20,136 nucleotides of DNA from Oscillospiraceae bacterium (GTDB taxonomy: Bacteria > Bacillota > Clostridia > Oscillospirales > Oscillospiraceae): positions 1 to 20,136 of the forward strand of contig JAEDFW010000018.1 in NCBI GenBank assembly GCA_016297855.1, written 5' to 3'. The notes below the pieces were generated by a model. The model was given only the letters and a program-made list of their open reading frames with translations. It was not told the DNA's origin and made no database searches. Shown here in pieces: positions 13,676-20,136 of this stretch. The translations under genes and the position numbers were made by a program. Position 1 is the first letter of the stretch; every line of letters starts with the position of its first letter.

Positions 13676-14023
13676 ATGCTTGGAGCGAGGATCGCCGCGC
13701 TGCGGCGGCAAAGCGGCATGAGCCAGCAGCAGCTTGCTGCGTATCTGGACGTCAGCAGCAGCGCCGTAGGCATGTATGAGCAGGGGCGGCGTGAACCGTC
13801 GGCCATTCTGCTGGTGCAGATGGCGCAGCTGTTCGGCGTCTCGACGGATTATCTGCTCACCGGCTGCGCGACGCAGCTGCAGGATATTTCCCATCTGCAC
13901 CACGTTGTGCAGGACGCACAGGAAAAACTGGGGGCAGAACTGCTGCTGCGCGGACCGGATGGCACGGCGCGCGCGCCGACGGATGCGGATCTGGCGGCAT
14001 TTCTGGCGGCTCTGTTGGCGTAA
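13676..14023 (+). CDS. XRE-family transcriptional regulator
   Basis: A 115-aa repressor-like protein. Residues 1-62 form a Cro/C1-type helix-turn-helix (LGARIAALRRQSGMSQQQLAAYLDVSSSAVGMYEQGRREPS...FGVSTDYLLTG). The rest (about 65-115) is a short Ala/Leu-rich tail of no known domain, perhaps for dimerisation. The start is set by AGGAGG seven bases before ATG at 13676; an upstream in-frame ATG at 13607 has no such site. It is transcribed away from the sigma-4 mini-operon across an AT-rich gap and probably controls it and itself (inference). There is no protease or sensor domain, so the inducing signal is unknown. Confidence 0.88.
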   Translation: MLGARIAALRRQSGMSQQQLAAYLDVSSSAVGMYEQGRREPSAILLVQMAQLFGVSTDYLLTGCATQLQDISHLHHVVQDAQEKLGAELLLRGPDGTARAPTDADLAAFLAALLA

Positions 14024-14026
14024 GGC

Positions 14027-14055
14027 TTGCGCTTTTTTCCCGTGTGCGGTATGAT
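14027..14055 (+). promoter_or_regulatory. Promoter of tadA
   Basis: TTGCGC (14027-14032) and TATGAT (14050-14055) are 17 bases apart, starting four bases after the XRE stop codon. Initiation near 14062 would leave a leader of about 23 bases that includes AAAGGAG. Confidence 0.6.
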
Positions 14056-14084
14056 AGATGCAGATATCGGGAAAGGAGCGCGCC

Positions 14085-14555
14085 ATGACAGATGAGGAGC
14101 TGATGCGGAGGGCGCTTGCGCTGGCCGAGGAATCCGCGCGCGAGGGCGAGGTACCGGTGGGCTGCGTTGTCACGCTGGATGGCCGCGTCGTCGGCTGTGG
14201 CCGAAACCGACGCGAAACAAACAAAACCGCGCTGGCCCACGCCGAGCTGGAGGCGATCAGCGAGGCCTGCCGGACGCTTGGAGGCTGGCGGCTGTGGCAA
14301 TGCACGCTGTATGTGACGCTCGAACCCTGCCCCATGTGCGCGGGCGCGATCCTGAACGCGCAAATCCCGCGTGTGGTGTTTGGCGCGCGCGATGAAAAGT
14401 CGGGCGCGTGCGGATCGCTGGTCAATATCCTGCGCCTGCCGGGCTGCCGTCAGCCGGAGATGACCGGCGGCGTGCTGGCGGACGAGTGCGGCGCACTGCT
14501 TACGGGCTTCTTTCGCCAGCTGCGGGGAAACCGAAAAAAAACAACTGGTTTATAA
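14085..14555 (+). CDS. tadA: tRNA-specific adenosine deaminase
   Basis: Deaminates A34 to inosine in the anticodon of tRNA-Arg(ACG), needed to read CGN codons, and normally essential. The 156-aa protein has the cytidine/deoxycytidylate deaminase zinc signature: HAELEAI (His52, Glu54) and LEPCPMCAGAI (Cys82, Cys85). The substrate-shaping segments EVPVGCVV near 22-29 and FGARDEKSGACGSL are also present. ATG at 14085 follows AAAGGAG by six bases; an in-frame ATG at 14058 lacks a site. A strong terminator follows. The end FFRQLRGNRKKTTGL is normal for the family. Confidence 0.95.
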   Translation: MTDEELMRRALALAEESAREGEVPVGCVVTLDGRVVGCGRNRRETNKTALAHAELEAISEACRTLGGWRLWQCTLYVTLEPCPMCAGAILNAQIPRVVFGARDEKSGACGSLVNILRLPGCRQPEMTGGVLADECGALLTGFFRQLRGNRKKTTGL

Positions 14556-14560
14556 AAAGC

Positions 14561-14608
14561 ACGCCCCGCTTGTCGGGCAGCCATCGTACTGCCCGACAAG
14601 CGGGGTGT
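14561..14608. terminator. Bidirectional terminator between tadA and the bce-like operon
   Basis: A 17-bp perfect stem (14564-14580 / 14589-14605) extends to 20 bp with one G-U pair and has an 8-base loop. Plus-strand RNA ends in UUAUUUU and minus-strand RNA in CUUUUUA, so it can serve both tadA and the convergent operon. Confidence 0.9.
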
Positions 14609-14644
14609 TATTTTATCCGTGTGTCCGTCGCGCTGTGCGCGGCG

Positions 14645-14842
14645 CTATTGTTCGAGCCGTTTGGCCAGGGTGTCCGCCATCAGCCAGATACCGGCTGCGA
14701 TGGCCAGAAGCAGCAGCCCCGGCGCGGCCAGACACGCCGCGAGAAAGAGCGCCGGGTAAAGTGCCAGTCTGGCCAGCGCCTTTCTGAGCGCGGCCATTAC
14801 GCGCAGGGCCGGTTTTGGCGCAGGGAGCGCGGGCGGGCTCAT
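14645..14842 (-). CDS. 65-aa small membrane protein, last gene of the bce-like operon
   Basis: The product has a short basic N-terminus (MSPPALPAPKPALRVMAALRK) followed by a long hydrophobic segment, about residues 27-58 (LALYPALFLAACLAAPGLLLLAIAAGIWLMA), that could form one long or two short membrane helices, and a short charged tail TLAKRLEQ. Its ATG overlaps the permease stop by four bases, a strong sign that it is translated and belongs with the transporter. No known family is recognised. A role as a small accessory subunit of the BceAB-like complex is a guess from position. Confidence 0.7.
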   Translation of the reverse strand: MSPPALPAPKPALRVMAALRKALARLALYPALFLAACLAAPGLLLLAIAAGIWLMADTLAKRLEQ

Positions 14843-16902
14843 GCCGCACGCTCCTTCACGCCGGAGACGATGTTGTAATATGCGTTCGAGGTCGCACGGT
14901 AGACCAGCGTATACAGCGCTGCGAACACCAGCACGCTCACCGCACTCGTCGCGGCGAACAGGCCCGTATTGTTGAGATTGAAGAGCATCAGAATCTTTGC
15001 GACCATCGGGAACGCGAAGCAAAGATGCACCACCGCGCCGGCCAGCGGCAGGAAAAAGACCGTTAAAAGCTGCGAGTTGATGCTGGCGCGGATCTCGCGC
15101 GGCTGCATGCCCAGCTTCTGCATGATATCAAAGCGCGACTGATCCTCATAACCCTCGGAGATCTGCTTGTAGTAGATGATGAGCACGGCCGCGAAGAGGA
15201 ACACGATGCTCAGCAGAACGCCCAGGAAAAACAGCCCGCCGTAGGTGCCGTAATAATCGCCGCGCGCGGCAGCTTTACACTCGTAGGAGTAGGAATCGAT
15301 CTGCTCGAGCGCTGCGTCGTCCAGACACAAATCCTTCAGCGTTTCGGCCAGCTCTCGCTGCAGCCGCAGCTGCGTATTGTCGTCCGCGCTCGTGTCGAAG
15401 CTGTACTGCCACGAAAGGTCGATCATCCGCTCGCCCCGGTAGTCGGCCAGCTGCGCCAGCGGCATGACTGCCCGCTCGAGATCGGACACGACTACGAACA
15501 CCGACGGCACAAAATTCATCGCCGCGTCTGCGCTGCCCATAAAATCGTCCACGATTTTCTTCACGCGGTAGACCTGATCGCTGCCGCGGACGGTAAAGGT
15601 CGGCTCGGTGTATTTCATGCGCACCGTCGAAATGAGCACCTCGTCGTCTGCCAGCGTTTCGGCCATGCCCATGCAGCGGTTGTAATCGGCAAGGCCGACC
15701 AGATAGAGCGTGCACACATCGTCCATGACGGACGGGTCATAGTAATTGACGTTTCGCACATCCGATTCAAATTCTGCGCCGAAGAACGCGCCCGAGACTG
15801 TTGCGCGGGCGTATGTCTCGGTAAAGGTCTGCTCTGCGCTGCAGTCTGCCGCTGCCGCATCCACAGCCTCGCGGATGGGGGCCGTCCGCTCGTCCGCCGT
15901 ATCACCGGGCGCTTTCAGCCTGATGCGCACGGAAAAATCGTGCGGATAGCGCGTGTTGAGAGAGTCCTCCGCGCCAAAGTACAGGCACGTTGTAGATGAG
16001 ATCATCACCAGCACCATTGTCGCCAGAATGCAGATGGATGCCAGACCCGCGCCGTTTCGCTTCATGCGGTAGAGCATCGACGAGACGGACACGAAATGGT
16101 TGGACTTGTAGTAATAGCGTTTGTTTTTCTGCAGCAGCTTGCAGCCCGCGACCGAACCGGCGATGAAGAGCATGTACGTCGCCACGATGACCATGACGAC
16201 CGCGACGAAAAACCACAGCATCGCGCTCATGGGATCGGCCACGGCGATGGCCAGATAGTATGCGCCCGCGAGAAGCAGTACGCCCAGCACCGCCATCACC
16301 CAGTTGGCCTTCGGCGGCTTTTCACCGGCGGCCTCGCTGGAAAGAAGCTCACGCGCGCTGGCCGTGCGCAGCTGGCGCAGGGCGTTGAGGTAAATGAGCA
16401 GGTGAATTGCGCCGAAGATGGCGCACACTCTGCCCACCGCAGCAAGATCCAGATAGACGGCGTAGCCCACCTCGCCGCGCATGACGTTGATGAGACACAG
16501 CTCCGCCAGCTTGGAAAGAAGAAAGCCCAGCGCAAGGCCCGATACAAGTGAAACAGCCGCGATCAGCAGCGTCTCCCAGAACAAGATGCGCGCGATGTTC
16601 CACTTGCCCATGCCGAGGATGTTATAAAGGCCGAACTCCTTCTTGCGTTTGCGAATGAGAAACGAGTTGGTGTAGAACAGGAAGATGAGCGAGAAGATGG
16701 CAACGACGTAGCTGCCGAAGTTGAGCGTACTCTGCACCGTCGCGCTGCCTGTCACATTTTCCAGCAGCGGCGAACGCGAGAGGAATAAAATGATATAGAA
16801 CATCGCCGTCATGCCCATACAGGTGAGCAAATACGGCACATACAGCCGCCTGTTTTTTGCCACGCCCGTGGCGGCCAGACGCGGATAGAACCCGGCCTTC
16901 AT
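14839..16902 (-). CDS. BceB-like ABC transporter permease (FtsX family)
   Basis: A 687-aa permease with the Bce layout: TM1 near 20-40, a group of helices to about 320, then a large extracellular domain (about 325-550) and a C-terminal group of three helices. In B. subtilis this domain and the helix layout let BceAB free lipid II-cycle targets from antimicrobial peptides and signal flux to the kinase. RKRKKEFGLYNILGMGK (84-100) is the cytosolic coupling segment characteristic of FtsX-type permeases, and QISEGYEDQSRFDIMQKLGM mirrors it in the second half. It overlaps the ATPase gene by four bases. Substrate is unknown; bacitracin, nisin-like or host peptides are all possible. Confidence 0.9.
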   Translation of the reverse strand: MKAGFYPRLAATGVAKNRRLYVPYLLTCMGMTAMFYIILFLSRSPLLENVTGSATVQSTLNFGSYVVAIFSLIFLFYTNSFLIRKRKKEFGLYNILGMGKWNIARILFWETLLIAAVSLVSGLALGFLLSKLAELCLINVMRGEVGYAVYLDLAAVGRVCAIFGAIHLLIYLNALRQLRTASARELLSSEAAGEKPPKANWVMAVLGVLLLAGAYYLAIAVADPMSAMLWFFVAVVMVIVATYMLFIAGSVAGCKLLQKNKRYYYKSNHFVSVSSMLYRMKRNGAGLASICILATMVLVMISSTTCLYFGAEDSLNTRYPHDFSVRIRLKAPGDTADERTAPIREAVDAAAADCSAEQTFTETYARATVSGAFFGAEFESDVRNVNYYDPSVMDDVCTLYLVGLADYNRCMGMAETLADDEVLISTVRMKYTEPTFTVRGSDQVYRVKKIVDDFMGSADAAMNFVPSVFVVVSDLERAVMPLAQLADYRGERMIDLSWQYSFDTSADDNTQLRLQRELAETLKDLCLDDAALEQIDSYSYECKAAARGDYYGTYGGLFFLGVLLSIVFLFAAVLIIYYKQISEGYEDQSRFDIMQKLGMQPREIRASINSQLLTVFFLPLAGAVVHLCFAFPMVAKILMLFNLNNTGLFAATSAVSVLVFAALYTLVYRATSNAYYNIVSGVKERAA

Positions 16903-17663
16903 CGCGCCTCACCGCCCGTCTGCAGCATCGTCAGCGTGTCTGCGATCTTCTGATACAGCTGTTCATCCGAGCTTTCGCCGCGATAGAGCTGGTGGTATAC
17001 CTCGCCGTCTTTGATGAAAAGAACGCGTCCGGCGTGGCTCGCGGCCTTGACCGAGTGGGTGACCATGAGAACGGTCTGCCCACCCTGATTGATCTGCGCG
17101 AACAGGCGCAGCAGCTCGTCCGTTGCGCGCGAATCCAGCGCGCCCGTCGGCTCGTCGGCGAGCAGCAGCCGCGGGTTTGTGATGAGCGCGCGCGCCACGG
17201 CAGCGCGCTGTTTCTGCCCGCCGGAGATTTCGTAGGGATATTTTTTCAGAATGTCTGTGATGCCCAGCTTCACAGCCAGAGGCGTGAGCCTTCCAACCAT
17301 CTCGCCGTGCGATTTTCCGGCCAGCACAAGCGGCAGGAAGATATTATCCTCGACCGAGAAGGTGTCGAGCAGGTTGAACTCCTGAAACACAAAGCCCAGA
17401 TGGTCGCGCCGGAATGCCGCAGCGTCCGCGTCCTTGATTTTTGACAGTGGGCGGCCGTCGAGCAGGATCTCGCCCGATGTGGGCTTATCCAGACTCGCCA
17501 GCAGATTGAGCAGCGTCGTCTTGCCCGAGCCGGACTCTCCCATGATGGCGACATATTCGCCTTCTTCGACGCTGAAATTGACATTCTTCAGCGCCTCTAC
17601 CTCATTTGCGCCAAAGCGGGTGGTATAGACCTTCCGCAGAGCGCTGACCTTCAAGATTTCCAT
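16899..17663 (-). CDS. BceA-like ABC transporter ATPase
   Basis: The 254-aa nucleotide-binding subunit of the MacB/BceA class. All motifs are intact: Walker A GESGSGKTT (42-50), Q-loop Gln94 in GFVFQEFNLLD, signature ISGGQKQR (146-153), Walker B LLLADEP (166-172), D-loop GALDS and switch His203. A C-terminal extension of about 30 residues beyond the usual core (YHQLYRGESSDEQLYQKIADTL) is common in BceA. The start has AAGGAGG eight bases upstream. It is separated from the kinase gene by 109 bases that hold the likely BceR box, so the ABC pair probably has its own inducible promoter. Confidence 0.94.
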   Translation of the reverse strand: MEILKVSALRKVYTTRFGANEVEALKNVNFSVEEGEYVAIMGESGSGKTTLLNLLASLDKPTSGEILLDGRPLSKIKDADAAAFRRDHLGFVFQEFNLLDTFSVEDNIFLPLVLAGKSHGEMVGRLTPLAVKLGITDILKKYPYEISGGQKQRAAVARALITNPRLLLADEPTGALDSRATDELLRLFAQINQGGQTVLMVTHSVKAASHAGRVLFIKDGEVYHQLYRGESSDEQLYQKIADTLTMLQTGGEAR

Positions 17664-17690
17664 TGGTCATGCCTCCTTTGCTTTGGCTCC

Positions 17691-17768
17691 ATTGTACTGC
17701 ACGGCGGCATTGCGCCGCCATCGAATCGGCTTACACTTTTCCTTGCGCATCTTACAGTTTTGTAAGAT
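17691..17768 (-). promoter_or_regulatory. Likely response-regulator box and promoter ahead of the ABC genes
   Basis: A perfect inverted repeat ATCTTACA-GTTT-TGTAAGAT lies at 17749-17768. It matches the TnACA-N4-TGTAA pattern that I recall for BceR-type regulators. About 65 bases downstream on the minus strand is TACAAT (17696-17691), a good -10 with no recognisable -35. In the -35 position sits a hairpin, GGCGGC-N5-GCCGCC (17703-17719). The pattern suggests an activator-dependent promoter. Confidence 0.7.
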
Positions 17769-17772
17769 TGCA

Positions 17773-18762
17773 TCATTCAAAGCGCGTTTCGCTTTTTGAC
17801 AGGTCCAGATACACGCGGGTGCCGCAGCCCGGCGTACTATCGGCCCGGATCGTATGGCCCAGATTCTTGCATACGCGCGCGCACAGATACAGCCCCAGAC
17901 CGCTGGCTTTTTTGTCCGCTCGGCCGTTTTTGCCCGTAAAGCCCCGGTCAAAGATGCGCGGCAAATCCTCCGGTGCGATGCCGATGCCGGTATCTTCTAT
18001 CACAAGCGTAGCGGGCGCTTCCAACCGGATCGTGACGCTGCCGGACGGGGTATATTTGAGCGCGTTGCTGATGAGCTGCTCGAGTACGAATTGCAGCCAC
18101 TTCTCATCCGTCACGACGCGTGCGTGCGCCGGCTCGTAGATGAGCCTGATTTTACGCGAGATGAACTCGCCGGCGAATTTCTTGATCGCCGCGCGGATGA
18201 TCGCGTCCAGCTCGCACGCACGGAAGAGATAGTCAGTCGTATTGGAGTCGAGCCGCAGATATGCCATGACCATCTCCACGTACTGCTCGACGCGCGAAAG
18301 CTCGAGTAGGCAGGCCCGTGAAGCGTCCGTATCCTCGCTTTGCAGCTGCAGCCGCATCGCGGCAATGGGCGTTTTGATCTGATGTGCCCAGAGCGTATAG
18401 TAGTCCGTCATGCGCGCGTAGCGGTCGGAAAACGCGGCCTGCATTTGTTCGTGCTCGTCAAGCAGCCGCCCGATGAGCGCCCGGTATTCTGCCTCCACCG
18501 GCCTTTGCACGGCGATCATTTCCAGATCGTTCACGCCTGCGGCCGAACGGATGTGCCGGAGTGTTCGGCAGGTGCGCTGCACGCGCAGAAAATCAAAAAT
18601 CAGAAGCGCCAGTCCCACCACCAGACACAGCCCCACAGGATACGCCACCGCCGCCAGCGGCAACCGGTAGAGCGTGAAGGACAAAAAGAACATGAGTGAA
18701 AACAGCGCGCACGCGCCGATGGTCTTCCATTTTGACCGAAGATACGAAACGAAAAACCGCAT
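17773..18762 (-). CDS. BceS-like intramembrane-sensing histidine kinase
   Basis: A 329-aa kinase with two close membrane helices (about 12-33 and 36-58) joined by only a few residues. It has no sensor domain outside the cell, the hallmark of kinases that read the state of a partner BceAB transporter. Catalytic features are complete: His127 in LWAHQIKTPIAAM, N-box Asn233 in EQLISNALKYT, G1 DTGIGI (257-262), F-box IFDRGFTG and G2 SGLGLYL (288-294). Its start follows the regulator's stop by four bases, with GGGG at seven bases. Likely partners are the regulator upstream and the permease downstream. Confidence 0.93.
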   Translation of the reverse strand: MRFFVSYLRSKWKTIGACALFSLMFFLSFTLYRLPLAAVAYPVGLCLVVGLALLIFDFLRVQRTCRTLRHIRSAAGVNDLEMIAVQRPVEAEYRALIGRLLDEHEQMQAAFSDRYARMTDYYTLWAHQIKTPIAAMRLQLQSEDTDASRACLLELSRVEQYVEMVMAYLRLDSNTTDYLFRACELDAIIRAAIKKFAGEFISRKIRLIYEPAHARVVTDEKWLQFVLEQLISNALKYTPSGSVTIRLEAPATLVIEDTGIGIAPEDLPRIFDRGFTGKNGRADKKASGLGLYLCARVCKNLGHTIRADSTPGCGTRVYLDLSKSETRFE

Positions 18763-18766
18763 AGTC

Positions 18767-19438
18767 CTACCCCACTAGATACCCGCATCCGACTTTCGTC
18801 GTGATAAAATCCTCCAGCCCTGCAGCGGCAAGCTTTTTGCGCAGCCTGCCGACATTCACCGACAGCGTATTTTCATCCACGAAACTGTCCGTTTGCCACA
18901 GAGACTCCATCAGCTTTTCCCGGCTCACCGTCCGGCCTTTGTTCTGCATGAGCGTGGCAAGGATGCGAAATTCGTTCTTGCTCAGCTCGACGGTTTTGTC
19001 CTGATAGCAAAGCGCCTGCTGGCCCAGCTGCAGAATCGCGCCCCGGTGCTCCAAAACAGGAGCCGAGGCGGCGAAGTCATAGCTGCGGCGCAAAAGCGCC
19101 TGCATTTTCGCAATCAGCACCGCGCCGTCGAAGGGCTTGGCGATAAAGTCGTCCGCGCCCATGTTCATGGCCATGACGATGTTCATATTATCCGCGGCGG
19201 AGGACAGGAACATCACCGGCACGCGCGAGACCTTGCGGATCTCGCCGCACCAGTAGTAGCCGTTGTAAAACGGCAGCGAAATATCCAGCAGCACCAGCTG
19301 CGGGTCGAATGCGGCAAACTCCGCCATCACGTTTGAAAAATCCTCCACGGCATGCGCGGAAAACTGCCAGCTCCCGGCCAGCCGGCACACCTCGCGCGCG
19401 ATCGCGCGGTCGTCCTCGACAAGGAAAATCCGATACAA
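18767..19438 (-). CDS. BceR-like OmpR-family response regulator
   Basis: The 223-aa protein has a receiver domain (about 1-115) and an OmpR/PhoB winged helix (about 128-222). Asp9, Asp10 and the phospho-acceptor Asp52 (LVLLDISLPFYNG) are present, with Ser79/Ser80 and Lys101 (IAKPFDG) completing the site. The effector domain shows LSKNEFRILATLMQNKGRTVSREKLMESLW and ENTLSVNVGRLRKKL, ending ITTKVGCGYLVG. It starts at TTG (19438), seven bases after AGAGGGGG. That site is part of an inverted repeat overlapping the promoter. It should activate the downstream ABC genes through the box at 17749-17768. Confidence 0.92.
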   Translation of the reverse strand: MYRIFLVEDDRAIAREVCRLAGSWQFSAHAVEDFSNVMAEFAAFDPQLVLLDISLPFYNGYYWCGEIRKVSRVPVMFLSSAADNMNIVMAMNMGADDFIAKPFDGAVLIAKMQALLRRSYDFAASAPVLEHRGAILQLGQQALCYQDKTVELSKNEFRILATLMQNKGRTVSREKLMESLWQTDSFVDENTLSVNVGRLRKKLAAAGLEDFITTKVGCGYLVG

Positions 19439-19443
19439 GACAT

Positions 19444-19480
19444 CGCCCCCTCTGTCTCCATGATAGAGGCAGAGGGGGCG
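19444..19480. repeat. Inverted repeat bracketing the bceR-like -10 box
   Basis: Arms 19444-19458 and 19466-19480 pair over 15 bp with one non-Watson-Crick pair, leaving the loop CATGATA, which is the -10 box plus one base. On the minus strand the downstream arm contains the Shine-Dalgarno AGAGGGGG. It could be an operator, a weak terminator (no U-run on minus) or a site that hides the ribosome-binding sequence in read-through RNA. Confidence 0.75.
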
Positions 19481-19488
19481 TTTGTCAA
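19460..19488 (-). promoter_or_regulatory. Promoter of the bceRS-like genes
   Basis: On the minus strand a perfect TTGACA (19488-19483) and TATCAT (19465-19460) are 17 bases apart. Initiation would be near 19453, only about 15 bases before the TTG start. It lies directly after the stop of the preceding membrane-protein gene (19502). Confidence 0.8.
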
Positions 19489-19501
19489 ATACAGGCTTGT
19501 G

Positions 19502-20125
19502 TTACTTCGGCAGCATTTTCCAGCTTTTGCGCAGTACGAGCAGCGTTACAAGAATATCCGCCACATACCACAGCGCGGAGAATCCGCTGCCCATCAGCAG
19601 CAGCAGCACATACAGCACACCGCTTGCGGCGCCCACGAGATACAGCGCCAGCCGCCGTTTGCTGGCCATGAACCAGATGTATGCCGCACCCTTGACGAGA
19701 TACATGAGCAGAAACAGGATATACATGACATGGTACTGTCCGATGGCACTGAGCACTACCTGCAGCAGCTCCAGCATCTGCGCAAACTCAGGATATGGCG
19801 CGAACATCGCCACCACCTCGTCCTGCATCCGAAACAGATACAACCCGCAGCCGAAACTGAGCGCGGGATACAGCGACCCAATCACACAAATGACCAGCCA
19901 TACACACAGCGAACCGCGCAGGCGGAGCTTTCCCGCCGCGTCGCACCAGATGATGCCGCGCGGAACGGCCTGTTCCTGCGATTGCTGCGCCTGCATGACG
20001 GGACTCAATTCGTCCGGGGCATTTTCGCGCACAGGGGCGCTGTAGCGCTTGACCAGCGCACCGCACTCGGGGCAGATGAGCACGTTGTCGTCCACTTCTT
20101 TTCCACAATTATAGCATGTCTGCAT
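19502..20125 (-). CDS. Zinc-ribbon membrane protein of unknown function
   Basis: A 207-aa protein with an N-terminal zinc ribbon (Cys4, Cys7, Cys18, Cys21 in MQTCYNCGKEV...LICPECGAL), a polar linker (about 27-65) rich in Gln and Glu, and about four hydrophobic helices (roughly 71-96, 118-145, 150-178, 183-198). The tail RKSWKMLPK is basic. Such 'zinc-ribbon plus membrane helices' proteins are common and uncharacterised in Clostridia. The start has GGTGA about five bases before ATG at the window edge, so the gene appears complete. It is 63 bases upstream of the regulator gene with no clear terminator between, so some cotranscription with the bce-like genes is possible. Confidence 0.78.
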   Translation of the reverse strand: MQTCYNCGKEVDDNVLICPECGALVKRYSAPVRENAPDELSPVMQAQQSQEQAVPRGIIWCDAAGKLRLRGSLCVWLVICVIGSLYPALSFGCGLYLFRMQDEVVAMFAPYPEFAQMLELLQVVLSAIGQYHVMYILFLLMYLVKGAAYIWFMASKRRLALYLVGAASGVLYVLLLLMGSGFSALWYVADILVTLLVLRKSWKMLPK

Positions 20126-20136
20126 CCGGATTCACC

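Overview
The window looks like part of a chromosome from a high-GC Firmicute of the class Clostridia, probably close to the gut Oscillospiraceae/Ruminococcaceae. I infer this from the gene families and high GC, with AT-rich promoters and strong intrinsic terminators: short-form HisG paired with HisZ, a YerC/TrpR-like regulator heading the his operon, a Bce-type peptide-sensing module, and L-fucose isomerase beside a FucU-like protein. I saw no tRNA, rRNA, CRISPR array, prophage or intact transposase.

Layout. 1-1735 (+): the 3' half of L-fucose isomerase, a terminator, an intergenic stretch packed with inverted repeats, and a FucU/RbsD-family mutarotase. 1838-2997: two broken genes back to back. 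These are a LysR-type regulator without its DNA-binding domain (-) and an Xaa-Pro aminopeptidase remnant (+) that lacks its N-terminal half and has a second internal deletion with a frame change. 3066-11594 (-): a compact histidine operon, yerC-hisZ-hisG-hisD-hisC-hisB-hisH-hisA-hisF-hisIE-hisK(PHP-type). It covers every step from PRPP + ATP to histidine. It reads from one good promoter that carries a palindrome over its -10 box, and it ends at a convergent terminator.

11860-14555: a Sfp-type phosphopantetheinyl transferase (-); a 386-bp gene-poor region with a minus-strand terminator and a possible small plus-strand RNA; a three-gene mini-operon (-) of a small zinc-knuckle protein, a 77-aa charged helical protein and an 80-aa stand-alone sigma region-4 protein; a divergent XRE repressor (+); and tadA (+). 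The zinc-knuckle gene is easily missed because it is only 56 codons long.

14645-20125 (-): a Bce-type module of response regulator, intramembrane-sensing kinase, ABC ATPase, large FtsX-like permease and a 65-aa single-membrane-segment protein. It is preceded by a zinc-ribbon four-helix membrane protein. An inverted repeat ATCTTACA-N4-TGTAAGAT sits upstream of the ABC genes, where a BceR-type box would be expected. The kinase would sense transporter state and drive expression of the ABC pair, probably for antimicrobial-peptide resistance (inference).

The most unusual items are: the 15-bp inverted repeat that brackets the bceR-like -10 box and holds its Shine-Dalgarno sequence; the sigma-4/zinc-knuckle/XRE cluster with a possible ATA start; the candidate plus-strand RNA near 12658-12763; and the deletion scar joining lysR and pepP.
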